Assembly: GCF_947502895.1 (NCBI RefSeq)
Contig: NZ_CANNBM010000001.1
Span: 620,001 to 684,000, forward strand
From: an uncultured Sulfitobacter sp.
GTDB taxonomy: Bacteria; Pseudomonadota; Alphaproteobacteria; Rhodobacterales; Rhodobacteraceae
Direction of reading: 5' to 3'
Length of the DNA stretch: 64,000 nt
Made by a program: the position numbers and the translations under genes. The first letter of the stretch is position 1; the number at the start of each line of letters is the position of its first letter. Positions 26,068 through 34,755 of this stretch are shown here, piece after piece. The notes under the pieces are model-generated. The model saw only the letters and a program-made list of their open reading frames with translations, ran no database searches and was not told the origin of the DNA.

Positions 26068-26136
26068 TGTGGTGTCCTTTGATGTTGTATCACCGGCAGA
26101 GTGACCCTGCGCAGGCCCAAGTTCAAGCCTGATAGC

Positions 26137-27471
26137 CTAAACGGGTTCAAACGAAACACACACGCGCAGGCCCGGGTTCGCATCCCCAAAGTTAAGTCGT
26201 GCGCCATGCAGGCGCGCCACACCGTCCACCAGACTAAGCCCCAGACCGTTGCCAGGCGTATTGCGGCTGCGGTCAAGACGGTAAAGCCTTTGCACGACGC
26301 GTGCACGCTCTTCTTCAGGGATACCCGGACCTGTGTCGGCGACGGTCAGTTCAGCCGTGCCCGCGCGACAAACCAATGACAAAGATATCTTGCTGCCCGT
26401 CCCGCTATGGCGCAGGGCATTTTCCAACAGATTTGCAATCATCTGACCCAGCAGGTTTTTCTCGCCCATAACCTGTACATCTGGCGCAACATCACATGAT
26501 ATCGTTTGCCCTGCATTTTGCGCGGATGGCTCATAAACATCGACCATCGTGAGGCACAGCTGTGCCAGATCAACCGGGGCGAAAGCCGCTTGTAGCGCGC
26601 CGTTCTCGACCTGTGCCAATTGCAGCAGGGATTGAAACACGCTTGCGATACCTTCGACTTCGGCACGTGTCTGGGCCACCAACTCGCTGGCTTGGGTCTC
26701 TTTCACCACCTCTTGCAAAGCCTCCAGTTGCAACGAAACCCGCTGCACGGGCGTTTTAAGATCATGCGCAATATCAGAAGACACCTGCCGCAGCGCAGTG
26801 ACGGACCGTTCTTGTGCATCCGCCATTGTGTTCACCGCACCCCCGATGCGTACCAGATCATCGGACCAGCGTTTTCCCGTGACGACCCGCGCGCCCAAAT
26901 TCCCCCCTGTGATCCGCTCAAGTGCAGCGCGGATCACTTCCACATGGCGCTGGGAGCGACGCGCAAGGATAAGCCCGCCAGACAGCGCAATCAGAACTGT
27001 AGGCAGCAGACTGATCCAGAGGATGTTCAGAAAAACAGGCTGCAACGCCTCAATCTCGGCGCGGCTGCGGGCAATGGTCAGGCGTCCCCCATACAGGCGC
27101 GCACTGAGGGCCAGATACTCTCCGTTGAGCGTTGCGCGCCCCTCCTCAAGCGATATGATGTGAAACCCTTCGTCATCGCGGGCCACGGCCCCATTGCCAT
27201 AAATGCGCCCGGACGGACTGGCATAGCTCAATACCAGACGCCCCGGATCGGTATCTGCAGATTCTGCTTGCACCAATACGGCGACTGCGCGGGCAGAGGG
27301 CGCCGCGCGGAACCCCGCCAGATCCTGTGCCAGATCATCACGGATAGACTGTTCGAATGCAGCGCGCGTAAATGCATAGCTGGCAGCAAGACTTAGCAGA
27401 CTAACAGTGCCGAACAGCAAAACCAGCACCAGAGCCAGACGCAATGGCATGGAACGCCAAAGCGCCTTCAC
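26137..27471 (-). CDS. Two-component sensor histidine kinase
   Basis: This 444-residue protein has an N-terminal membrane helix (about 10-33) and a periplasmic domain of some 115 residues. A second helix (about 150-170) and a HAMP domain follow, then the phosphoacceptor motif DIAHDLKTPVQR (His236). The ATPase domain has NLLENALRH, DTGPGIPEEE and GNGLGLSLV. It overlaps the response regulator by four bases. The divergent HtrA protease gene suggests that it senses envelope stress. Confidence 0.95.
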   Translation of the reverse strand: MKALWRSMPLRLALVLVLLFGTVSLLSLAASYAFTRAAFEQSIRDDLAQDLAGFRAAPSARAVAVLVQAESADTDPGRLVLSYASPSGRIYGNGAVARDDEGFHIISLEEGRATLNGEYLALSARLYGGRLTIARSRAEIEALQPVFLNILWISLLPTVLIALSGGLILARRSQRHVEVIRAALERITGGNLGARVVTGKRWSDDLVRIGGAVNTMADAQERSVTALRQVSSDIAHDLKTPVQRVSLQLEALQEVVKETQASELVAQTRAEVEGIASVFQSLLQLAQVENGALQAAFAPVDLAQLCLTMVDVYEPSAQNAGQTISCDVAPDVQVMGEKNLLGQMIANLLENALRHSGTGSKISLSLVCRAGTAELTVADTGPGIPEEERARVVQRLYRLDRSRNTPGNGLGLSLVDGVARLHGARLNFGDANPGLRVCVSFEPV

Positions 27472-28139
27472 CCGTCTATCCTGTAGCCAGCGCCCCGCAC
27501 CGTTTTGATAAGTTCCTTCTCAAACGGCTTGTCGACTTTGGCGCGCAAACGGCTGATGTGGGTCTCGACGACATTTGTCATTGGATCAAAGGACAAATCC
27601 CATACGCCTTCCAGCAGCATTGTTCGGGTCTGCACGCGGCCTTTGCGGCGCAACAAGAACTCCAGCAGCGTGAATTCACGCGGCAGCAGATCAATCTCCT
27701 GCCCCGCGCGCATTACCTTGCGGGTCAGCAGATCAAGGGTCAGATCGCCCGCTGTCAGCACTGTCTGCTGCTCCACCGCTTGCGGTCGCCGCCCGAGGGC
27801 CGCAACCCGCGCGGACAGTTCTCCAAAGGCGAACGGCTTGACCAGATAATCATCGCCCCCTGCGTTCAGCCCACCGATCCTGTCCTCAACCGACCCCATT
27901 GCTGTCAGAAAAAGAACAGGCGTCGTGTTGCCTGCACCCCGCAGGGTTTTCACAAGTGTTAACCCGTCAACCTGCGGCATCATCCGGTCAACGATGAGCA
28001 CATCATAGCCGCCGCTGATCGCCGCCAGCAGCCCCGCGCGCCCGTCAGCCAGCAAATCAACCACATGGCCCTCTTCGCGCAAACCGCGTGCGACATAGCT
28101 GCCAGTGGTAGGGTCATCTTCGATCACGAGTACTTTCAT
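27468..28139 (-). CDS. OmpR/PhoB-family response regulator
   Basis: I place the start at ATG 28139 (MKVLVIEDDP), giving the usual 223 residues; longer in-frame starts add a non-homologous tail in the promoter region. The receiver has acidic residues ED at 7-8, phosphoacceptor Asp51 in IVDRMMP, the conserved T/S in LFLTAMGS, and a PhoB-type winged helix (RVQTRTMLLEGVWDLSFDP). It is co-transcribed with the kinase and divergent from the HtrA gene, which is a likely target. Confidence 0.95.
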   Translation of the reverse strand: MKVLVIEDDPTTGSYVARGLREEGHVVDLLADGRAGLLAAISGGYDVLIVDRMMPQVDGLTLVKTLRGAGNTTPVLFLTAMGSVEDRIGGLNAGGDDYLVKPFAFGELSARVAALGRRPQAVEQQTVLTAGDLTLDLLTRKVMRAGQEIDLLPREFTLLEFLLRRKGRVQTRTMLLEGVWDLSFDPMTNVVETHISRLRAKVDKPFEKELIKTVRGAGYRIDG

Positions 28140-28273
28140 ACCATCTATATAGGTATTTACGCGGTCGCCTGCACCCCGATGCATGTTACAGATTTGTATA
28201 GGCCATACAGGCTGCGCGGTAATCTTGGAGGACCAAGTGTAGTCCAATCGCAAACAGATGCACGAGGAACCAT

Positions 28274-29350
28274 ATGACATCTTTGCTCTCAAAATCCGCC
28301 CCTCTGGCGCTTGCCGCCGCATTGGCCCTGCCTCCAATCATCATGCCCGGCGCGGCCTTGGCCGTACCGCCTGGTGGCTACGGCGATCTGGTAGAAGAGG
28401 TCGGCCCAGCGGTTGTATTCATAGAAGTGACCGCAGCGGCCCCAGCGAACACCGCAGACATCTTGCCTGACACACTACGCCGCAGGTTCGAACAGCACGC
28501 GCCCCAGGACAGGCAGCGCAACGGTCTTGGATCCGGTTTTATCATCTCTGACGACGGACAGATTGTGACCAACCACCATGTGGTAGAAGGCGCGCAGTCG
28601 GTCAAAGTCACCCTGACGGACGGGCGCAGCTACGAGGCCGAAGTGCTCGGCAGTGACCCTGCAACTGACATCGCACTCTTGTCGATCAAGCCCGATGCAA
28701 CCCTGCCATTTGTCACTTTCGGCAGCTCCGACACGATGCGCGTGGGTGACGAGGTTGTGGCGGTGGGCAATCCTTTCGGCCTGAGCTCAACCGTGACCAG
28801 CGGGATTATCTCGGCCAAATCACGCGACATCAATGCCGGGCCTTATGACGAGTTCATCCAGACCGACGCAGCCATCAATCGCGGCAACTCAGGGGGGCCA
28901 CTGTTCAACAATGAGGGTGAAGTGGTTGGGGTCAATACCGCAATCCTGTCGCCCGGAGGCGGGTCAGTCGGCATCGGCTTTGCCGTGCCATCTGACATTG
29001 TGCGTGAAATCGTGGATGATCTGGCCACAGAAGGCCGCGTGACGCGCGGCTGGCTGGGCGTAAACATCCGCCCGATGAGCGATGAGGTCGCTCAGGTGCT
29101 TGGGTTTGACGCGACCAGAGGGGCTGTGGTTGAAGCCGTCAGTGCCGATAGCCCCGCGGCACAGGCGGGTCTACGCAAGGGCGATATCATTTTGCGCTTT
29201 GACGAAACAACCATTGCAGCACTACGGGATCTCACTCGCGCGGTTGCTTCCAAAACGCCAGAAGATGCCGCGACAGTAACCGTTCTGCGCCGCGGCAAAG
29301 AACTGACGCTGGATGTGACCATCGGTACACTCGCCCCGCAGCAGACCTAA
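28274..29350 (+). CDS. Periplasmic serine protease, HtrA/DegQ type with one PDZ domain
   Basis: This 358-residue protein has a signal peptide (about 1-30, cleavage after ALA). The trypsin-like triad is His102 (TNHHVVE), Asp132 (ATDIALL) and Ser206 (GNSGGP). A single PDZ domain at about 255-345 includes GWLGVNIRP and GLRKGDIILRF. Having one PDZ makes it DegS-like in length, but it lacks a membrane anchor beyond the signal sequence. It is divergent from an OmpR-type two-component system across about 134 bases, a CpxR-DegP-like arrangement. Confidence 0.94.
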   Translation: MTSLLSKSAPLALAAALALPPIIMPGAALAVPPGGYGDLVEEVGPAVVFIEVTAAAPANTADILPDTLRRRFEQHAPQDRQRNGLGSGFIISDDGQIVTNHHVVEGAQSVKVTLTDGRSYEAEVLGSDPATDIALLSIKPDATLPFVTFGSSDTMRVGDEVVAVGNPFGLSSTVTSGIISAKSRDINAGPYDEFIQTDAAINRGNSGGPLFNNEGEVVGVNTAILSPGGGSVGIGFAVPSDIVREIVDDLATEGRVTRGWLGVNIRPMSDEVAQVLGFDATRGAVVEAVSADSPAAQAGLRKGDIILRFDETTIAALRDLTRAVASKTPEDAATVTVLRRGKELTLDVTIGTLAPQQT

Positions 29351-29356
29351 GCGCGC

Positions 29357-29402
29357 AGCCCCTGAACCTGCCCAAACAACTGGACGGTTCGGGGGCTATT
29401 TT
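29357..29402 (+). terminator. Rho-independent terminator of the HtrA gene
   Basis: AGCCCCTGAACC (29357-29368) pairs with GGTTCGGGGGCT (29386-29397) with one wobble, followed by ATTTT. It begins six bases after the stop codon. Confidence 0.75.
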
Positions 29403-29470
29403 CCTATCGGGCCTGAATGCCGCAGGCAAGACATCTAGAACTTGCCCGTTTGCGGGTATACCGTTTGCCT

Positions 29471-29827
29471 ATGAACGGTTCGCTGCATATCAAGATCTAT
29501 CAGGCCCTTCTGGCACTGGTCACTCTGGCCTTACTCAGCCTGCCGTTTGCGCACCGCGCAGGTGCCGCACCAGTTACACCAGAAATGTCAGAATATCTCG
29601 CCCTTGGCGGTGCATTGTCGGACATTTGCGGTGATCTTGGCATGCCAATCGCCGGTGGCTGCGAGAGCTGTAATATTGTGGCCTCAGCGTCTTTGCCAGC
29701 CACTGTTTATTTGTCAGGCTACGTGCTGCACTGGACTGCCGCACAGTTCGATAATCTGGCAACGGTCCAAACGCCTGATGCCGCCCCATACGCCCTGCCA
29801 CCTGCAAGGGCGCCCCCTGTCCTATGA
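29471..29827 (+). CDS. DUF2946-like secreted or membrane protein
   Basis: This 118-residue protein begins at ATG 29471 with a hydrophobic signal or anchor (about 8-30). A conserved-looking cysteine cluster ICGDLGMPIAGGCESCNI is in the middle. A further in-frame ATG at 29417 would add 18 basic residues before the signal and is less likely. The Cys pattern and the downstream copper chaperone resemble DUF2946/copper-linked gene pairs. Copper involvement is inferred from context. Confidence 0.6.
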   Translation: MNGSLHIKIYQALLALVTLALLSLPFAHRAGAAPVTPEMSEYLALGGALSDICGDLGMPIAGGCESCNIVASASLPATVYLSGYVLHWTAAQFDNLATVQTPDAAPYALPPARAPPVL

Positions 29828-29900
29828 TGTGTTGAACAGCCTAATCGAATAACACAGATCGCAGCTGCTTTGTGCGCTGCCAAATCACAGGACATACACA

Positions 29901-30395
29901 ATGAAATTCCTTATCCACACCGCCTTTGCGGCACTGCTCACCACGACTGCTGCTTTTGCACACGACTATACCGTGGCCGACTTGATAGTCGCACACCCCA
30001 AGACCTTTGAAAAAGCACAGGCCGTCAATGTCGCGGGTGGCTATCTGAGTATCGAGAACACAGGCAGCACCGCGGATATGCTGCTCGAAGTGCAAGTTGC
30101 AGATATCCCACGGATCGAGCTTCACCTTTCGGAAACAGACGCCAACGGCGTAGCCCGTATGACCAAGCAGGACGGCATCACCCTTCCCGCCGGTGAGACT
30201 GTTACCCTGCAACCAGGCGGGTTGCATGTGATGTTCATGGGGCTTGGTGGCACTGCCTTTGAAGAAGGCGACAAAATCAATGCAACGCTGGTTTTTGAAC
30301 AGGCGGGGAAGCTGGACGTTGTCTTTAACGTCGAAGCACGCAGTGCAGATGATCACAAAGGCATGGACCACTCCGGGCACAAGATGTCAGACTGA
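29901..30395 (+). CDS. Periplasmic copper chaperone PCu(A)C
   Basis: This 164-residue protein has a signal peptide (1-20, cleavage before HDY). The copper-binding set of the family is present: His75, Met87, His109 and Met111 (motif LHVMFMGL). The His/Met-rich C-terminus (DHKGMDHSGHKMSD) adds possible ligands. Such proteins deliver Cu(I) to the CuA site of cytochrome oxidase. AGGAC precedes the ATG. Confidence 0.93.
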   Translation: MKFLIHTAFAALLTTTAAFAHDYTVADLIVAHPKTFEKAQAVNVAGGYLSIENTGSTADMLLEVQVADIPRIELHLSETDANGVARMTKQDGITLPAGETVTLQPGGLHVMFMGLGGTAFEEGDKINATLVFEQAGKLDVVFNVEARSADDHKGMDHSGHKMSD

Positions 30396-30414
30396 CTTCG
30401 GCAGTCAGAATGCC

Positions 30415-30441
30415 AGACAGGGCGCAATTTGTGCCCTGTCT
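30415..30441. terminator. Hairpin between convergent genes
   Basis: AGACAGGGC (30415-30423) and GCCCTGTCT (30433-30441) form a perfect nine-pair stem with a nine-base loop between the copper chaperone and the convergent MarR gene, overlapping the latter's stop. No T-run follows on either strand, so termination efficiency is uncertain. Confidence 0.5.
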
Positions 30442-30883
30442 AACTCTGTGCAAGTTTTTTCAAACACCGGTCCAGCACGTCACGCTCCTGAGATGTAAAT
30501 TGAGCAGACAATGCCGCATCATAGGCTCTGGCTGCCTTATAGAGATCCGCATAGACAGCCTGCCCCTTGGGGGTCAGCGACAGCGTTTCATGGCGCCGGT
30601 CATGAATTTGTTCTGTGCGGCGTAAAAAGCGTTTCTCTTCCAGTGCGTGGACCGCACGGCTAACTTTGGTCTTATGCAGGCTCGCGCGGTCGCAAATCTC
30701 TTTTGCAGTCATGTCCCCATGGCGACCCAAGTGGAACAGTACACGCCATTCCGTGCGCAACATTCCATAGCGTTGGCGATAGCGAGCTTGGAAGCCCAGA
30801 CTTGCCGCCTCTGCCGCTTGGTTCAGAGCGTAGGGCAGAAACTGGCCCAGATCGAATGAATCATCCATATTTATCGTCGCCAC
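30440..30883 (-). CDS. MarR-family regulator, probable repressor of the homogentisate cluster
   Basis: Up to 147 residues. The start is either GTG 30883 or the in-frame ATG 30868 (AGGTGG upstream), and I cannot decide between them. The winged-helix domain contains MTAKEICDRASLHKTKVSRA (recognition) and RRTEQIHDRRHETLSLTPKG (wing). It is divergent from hmgA, and a palindrome lies in the shared spacer, so it most likely represses hmgA and itself and is relieved by a pathway intermediate. Confidence 0.9.
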   Translation of the reverse strand: MATINMDDSFDLGQFLPYALNQAAEAASLGFQARYRQRYGMLRTEWRVLFHLGRHGDMTAKEICDRASLHKTKVSRAVHALEEKRFLRRTEQIHDRRHETLSLTPKGQAVYADLYKAARAYDAALSAQFTSQERDVLDRCLKKLAQS

Positions 30884-30889
30884 CTATTG

Positions 30890-30909
30890 TTAGTTACAAA
30901 TCAAACTAA
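30890..30909. promoter_or_regulatory. Candidate MarR operator
   Basis: TTAGTT, eight bases, AACTAA: a perfect 6-8-6 inverted repeat in the 58-base spacer between the MarR gene and hmgA. Its size suits a MarR dimer. Confidence 0.6.
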
Positions 30910-30941
30910 TATCTGGATAGCATCACTGCAAAGGGAATCCG

Positions 30942-32303
30942 ATGAACAAAGAGCTTACCCCCCACGGACTTCGCTCTGCCGCATCGCCGGTAGGCACAAC
31001 CGAAGGCTACATGCCCGGTTTTGGGAATGATTTCGAGACCGAGGCGTTGCCAGGTGCTTTGCCGCAGGGCGTGAACTCCCCCCAGAAGGTGAACTACGGC
31101 CTGTACGGAGAGCAGCTTAGCGGCACTGCCTTTACCGCGCCCAGCCACCAAAACGAGCGTACATGGTGCTACCGCATCCGCCCTTCTGTCAAACACTCAC
31201 ACCGCTATGAAAAAATCGACCTGCCTTATTGGAAGTCTGCCCCGCACGTAGATCCCGACGTGATCTCGCTGGGCCAGTACCGTTGGGACCCTGTGCCGCA
31301 CAGCGACCAGCCGCTAACATGGCTGACAGGCATGCGCACGATGACGACTGCAGGTGATGTGAACACCCAGGTAGGCATGGCAAGCCATATCTACCTTGTC
31401 ACGGAAAGCATGAAGGACAGCTATTTTTACTCGGCGGATTCCGAACTGTTGGTGGTCCCCCAAGAAGGTCGCCTTCGGTTTGCGACCGAGCTGGGTGTGA
31501 TCGACATCGAGCCGCAGGAGATCGCAATCATCCCGCGTGGGCTTGTCTACCGCGTTGAAGTGCTCGAAGGGCCCTGCCGCGGTTTTGTCTGCGAAAACTA
31601 TGGCCAGAAATTCCACCTGCCCGGACGTGGTCCGATCGGGGCCAACTGTATGGCCAACCCGCGCGACTTCAAAACGCCCGTCGCGGCATATGAAGATCGC
31701 GACGCGCCCTCAACTGTAACGATCAAATGGGCAGGACAATTCCACGAGACCAAGATCGGCCATTCACCGCTGGACGTGGTCGCATGGCATGGCAACTATG
31801 CGCCCTGCAAATACGATCTACGCACCTACTGCCCCGTCGGCGCGATCCTGTTTGATCATCCCGATCCGTCGATCTTTACCGTTCTGACTGCCGATTCAGG
31901 TGTTGAAGGCACCGCGAACATTGATTTTGTGCTGTTCCGTGATCGCTGGATGGTAGCCGAGGATACCTTTCGGCCACCATGGTACCACAAAAACGTCATG
32001 TCCGAACTGATGGGCAATATATTTGGCATCTATGACGCCAAGCCTAAGGGGTTCATCCCCGGTGGCATGTCCTTGCACAACATGATGTTGCCCCACGGGC
32101 CGGACAAGAACGCTTTTGAGGGGGCATCAAACGCTGATTTGGGTGCAGAAAAGCTGGAGAACACCATGTCATTCATGTTCGAGACACGCTTCCCCCAGCA
32201 CCTCACGGCATTCGCGGCAAACGAAGCGCCCTTGCAGGACGACTACATTGACTGCTGGACCGATCTGGAGAAGAAGTTCGACGGAACACCGGGCAAGAAA
32301 TAG
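30942..32303 (+). CDS. hmgA: Homogentisate 1,2-dioxygenase
   Basis: This 453-residue Fe(II) enzyme opens the homogentisate ring to maleylacetoacetate. It carries family motifs: GFGNDFETEALPGALPQGVN, the C-terminal MSLHNMMLPHGPD with iron/active-site histidines, and PPWYHKNVMSELMG with metal ligands. AAAGGGA precedes the ATG. It is the first gene of the catabolic run that ends with maiA. Confidence 0.97.
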   Translation: MNKELTPHGLRSAASPVGTTEGYMPGFGNDFETEALPGALPQGVNSPQKVNYGLYGEQLSGTAFTAPSHQNERTWCYRIRPSVKHSHRYEKIDLPYWKSAPHVDPDVISLGQYRWDPVPHSDQPLTWLTGMRTMTTAGDVNTQVGMASHIYLVTESMKDSYFYSADSELLVVPQEGRLRFATELGVIDIEPQEIAIIPRGLVYRVEVLEGPCRGFVCENYGQKFHLPGRGPIGANCMANPRDFKTPVAAYEDRDAPSTVTIKWAGQFHETKIGHSPLDVVAWHGNYAPCKYDLRTYCPVGAILFDHPDPSIFTVLTADSGVEGTANIDFVLFRDRWMVAEDTFRPPWYHKNVMSELMGNIFGIYDAKPKGFIPGGMSLHNMMLPHGPDKNAFEGASNADLGAEKLENTMSFMFETRFPQHLTAFAANEAPLQDDYIDCWTDLEKKFDGTPGKK

Positions 32304-32488
32304 TGGAGATTCTTCTCGGTACTTTCGCCTTTCTCATCGTCTGCGCCGTGTTCATGTTCTTTGATATGCGGCGGGGCGCGCGCCCGGCTCGCAAACACAC
32401 TAGGCGAGAGAGCGGTGAAAGCGGTAGCAGCAGCGGTGGTTGGTTTGGCGGAGACAGCGGCGGCGATTGTGGCGGCGGCGGCGACTAA
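32303..32488 (+). CDS. 61-residue glycine-rich single-pass membrane protein
   Basis: The start is GTG at 32303, sharing its G with the hmgA TAG. One N-terminal transmembrane helix (ILLGTFAFLIVCAVFMFF) is followed by an Arg-rich stretch and a Ser/Gly/Asp tail ending GGDCGGGGD. The tail type occurs in many small bacterial membrane proteins of unknown function. It lies between hmgA and fahA. Confidence 0.65.
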   Translation: MEILLGTFAFLIVCAVFMFFDMRRGARPARKHTRRESGESGSSSGGWFGGDSGGDCGGGGD

Positions 32489-32530
32489 AATTAAGTGCAG
32501 CGCGCCTGCACAGGGATAAAAGGAAATACA

Positions 32531-33784
32531 ATGACTCTACAGAAATCATGGGTAGAGAGCGCCAACAGCGCCGACACCCAATTCCCGCTCAACAACCTGC
32601 CCTACGGCGTGTTCAGCACCAACAGCCTTGAGCCGCGTTGTGGCGTGGCGATCGGGGATATGATCCTTGATATGTATGCCGCCGAAGAAGCGGGCCTGAT
32701 CGAACTGGCCGAAGATCCGGTATTCGATGTACCATACTGGAACGACGTGATGGAGTTGGGGCCCGAGGCATGGGCTGCCCTGCGCGAGCGCCTCACACAA
32801 ATGCTTGCGGATGGCGCGGCAGAGCAAGCAGCAGTCGCGCCTTACCTAGTGCCAATGGCTGATGCCCGCATGGAGCTGCCGATGGTGGTGGCCGAATACA
32901 CCGACTTTTATGCAGGTAAGAACCACGCGGTGAATGTCGGCACCATGTTCCGTGGTGCTGAAAACGCTTTACCACCCAACTGGCTGCACATTCCTATCGG
33001 CTATAACGGGCGCGCATCCTCCGTCGTCGTATCTGGTACGGATATCATCCGCCCCAACGGGCAAACCAAAGCGCCCGATGCCGATGCGCCTTCGTTCGGA
33101 CCCTGCAAACGTCTTGATATCGAGCTTGAGATGGGCGCGATTGTGGGCACCGCATCCGAGCTTGGGCACCCCGTTTCTGTCGCACAGGCCGAAGAGATGA
33201 TTTTCGGCTATGTCCTGCTGAATGACTGGTCGGCGCGCGATATTCAGGCGTGGGAGTACCAGCCCCTTGGCCCCTTCCAAGCCAAAGCGTTCGCGACCTC
33301 CATCAGCCCGTGGATCGTGACACGAGCCGCACTTGAGCCCTTCCGCACCTCCACACCCGCGCGCGAGAAGGAGCTGCTGCCCTATCTGCACGAGCCCAAG
33401 CCGATGCTCTACGACATTGACCTTTCTGTCACCATCCAGCCCGCAGGCGGCGAGGCCAAGACGATCTGCGAGACGAACTATCGCGAGATGTATTTCTCTG
33501 CCCCCCAGCAGCTGGCCCACCACGCAAGTTCTGGCTGTGCAATGACGCCAGGCGATCTGCTGGGCTCCGGCACCATCTCGGGCGCGGAAAAGCACCAGCG
33601 CGGCAGCCTGCTGGAGCTGTCATGGGGCGGCAAAGAGCCGATTGATATCGGCGATGGCCAGACCCGTAGCTTTATCGAAGACGGTGATACTTTGGCCCTG
33701 CACGGCGCCGCCAAAGGTGATGGCTACCTGATCGGCTTTGGCAGCTGTACCGGCACCATCAAACCCGCCGTCAAATTCCCGTAA
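32531..33784 (+). CDS. fahA: Fumarylacetoacetase
   Basis: This 417-residue enzyme splits fumarylacetoacetate to fumarate and acetoacetate. I use ATG 32531 (AAAGGAAATAC upstream); a start 12 codons earlier lacks a site. The catalytic pattern EYTDFYAGKNHAVNVG, then LPIGYNGRASSVV-like IPIGYNGRASSVV, and DWSARDIQAWEYQPLGPF are all typical. It carries out the last step of the tyrosine route encoded here. Confidence 0.96.
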   Translation: MTLQKSWVESANSADTQFPLNNLPYGVFSTNSLEPRCGVAIGDMILDMYAAEEAGLIELAEDPVFDVPYWNDVMELGPEAWAALRERLTQMLADGAAEQAAVAPYLVPMADARMELPMVVAEYTDFYAGKNHAVNVGTMFRGAENALPPNWLHIPIGYNGRASSVVVSGTDIIRPNGQTKAPDADAPSFGPCKRLDIELEMGAIVGTASELGHPVSVAQAEEMIFGYVLLNDWSARDIQAWEYQPLGPFQAKAFATSISPWIVTRAALEPFRTSTPAREKELLPYLHEPKPMLYDIDLSVTIQPAGGEAKTICETNYREMYFSAPQQLAHHASSGCAMTPGDLLGSGTISGAEKHQRGSLLELSWGGKEPIDIGDGQTRSFIEDGDTLALHGAAKGDGYLIGFGSCTGTIKPAVKFP

Positions 33785-33804
33785 ATCCCAGTAAGGACAC
33801 CAAA

Positions 33805-34755
33805 ATGGCCAAAGCATTTGCCTCCCAAGGCGACATGACCGAAAAAACAATCACCTTCGACGAGATTGGTCGCGACCTCTGGGCGTTCACGGCTGAAGGC
33901 GATCCCAATTCCGGCGTGATTATCGGCGACGAAAGCGTGATGATCGTTGAGGCGCAGGCGACCCCGCGCCTTGCGAATAAGGTGATCGAAAAGGTGCGCG
34001 AAGTCACCGACAAACCGATTAGCCATGTTGTACTGACCCATTACCACGCTGTCCGCGTGCTGGGTGCCTCCGCCTATGGTGCCGACCAGATCATCATGGG
34101 CGAGGCCGCGCGCGGCATGGTGATGGAGCGGGGCCAAGAGGATTGGGACTCTGAGTTCCAACGCTTCCCCCGTCTGTTTGAAGGCCACGAGAGTATTCCG
34201 GGCCTGACCTACCCCACCACCACCTTCAACGACCGTATGACCGTACATCTGGGCAACCGCCGTGTTGACCTTATGCACCTTGGACGCGCACATACCGCAG
34301 GTGACATCGTGATCCATGTGCCGGACGAGAACGTGATGTTCACTGGCGACATCGTCGAAGACCACTCGGCCTGCTACTGCGGTGACGGGCATTTTGCAGA
34401 TTGGGGCAATACACTGGACGCAATCAAGGCCTATGACGTGAATTCCATCGCACCAGGTCGCGGTGGCGCGCTCATCGGCAAGGACGCTGTGAACCGCGCA
34501 ATCGAAAGCACGCGTGATTTCGTCAACTCTACTTATGCCCCCGCTGCCCGCGTGGCCGCCCAAGGTGGCACGCTCAAGCAGGCATGGGACGCCGTGCGCG
34601 CAGAGTGCGACCCCAAATTCGCCGACTATGCGATTTACGAGCATTGCCTGCCCTTCAACGTGGCCCGCGCCTATGACGAAGCCCGCGGCATCACTCACCC
34701 CCGCATCTGGACCGCAGAACGTGATCTGGAAATGTGGGCGGCTTTGCAGGGATGA
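33805..34755 (+). CDS. Metallo-beta-lactamase-fold protein with altered metal motif
   Basis: This 316-residue protein has the MBL fold order: LTHYHAVRVLG, GRAHTAGDIVIHVP, FTGDIVED. The first motif should be H-x-H-x-D-H but reads HYHAVR at 79-84, so the Asp and third His are lost. The later His and Asp are kept. It may bind a single metal or act non-hydrolytically. It follows fahA by 20 bases in the homogentisate operon, so a link to a ring-cleavage side product or thioester is possible but unproven. Confidence 0.85.
   Translation: MAKAFASQGDMTEKTITFDEIGRDLWAFTAEGDPNSGVIIGDESVMIVEAQATPRLANKVIEKVREVTDKPISHVVLTHYHAVRVLGASAYGADQIIMGEAARGMVMERGQEDWDSEFQRFPRLFEGHESIPGLTYPTTTFNDRMTVHLGNRRVDLMHLGRAHTAGDIVIHVPDENVMFTGDIVEDHSACYCGDGHFADWGNTLDAIKAYDVNSIAPGRGGALIGKDAVNRAIESTRDFVNSTYAPAARVAAQGGTLKQAWDAVRAECDPKFADYAIYEHCLPFNVARAYDEARGITHPRIWTAERDLEMWAALQG

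Noticed and set aside
29417..29470. Upstream ATG for the DUF2946-like gene
   Set aside because: It would put 18 basic residues before the signal peptide and starts just after the terminator of the HtrA gene; ATG 29471 gives a normal signal sequence.
33724..34698. 324-codon minus-strand frame
   Set aside because: It is antisense to the MBL-fold gene in a co-oriented operon; His/Val/Gly-rich and without a family.
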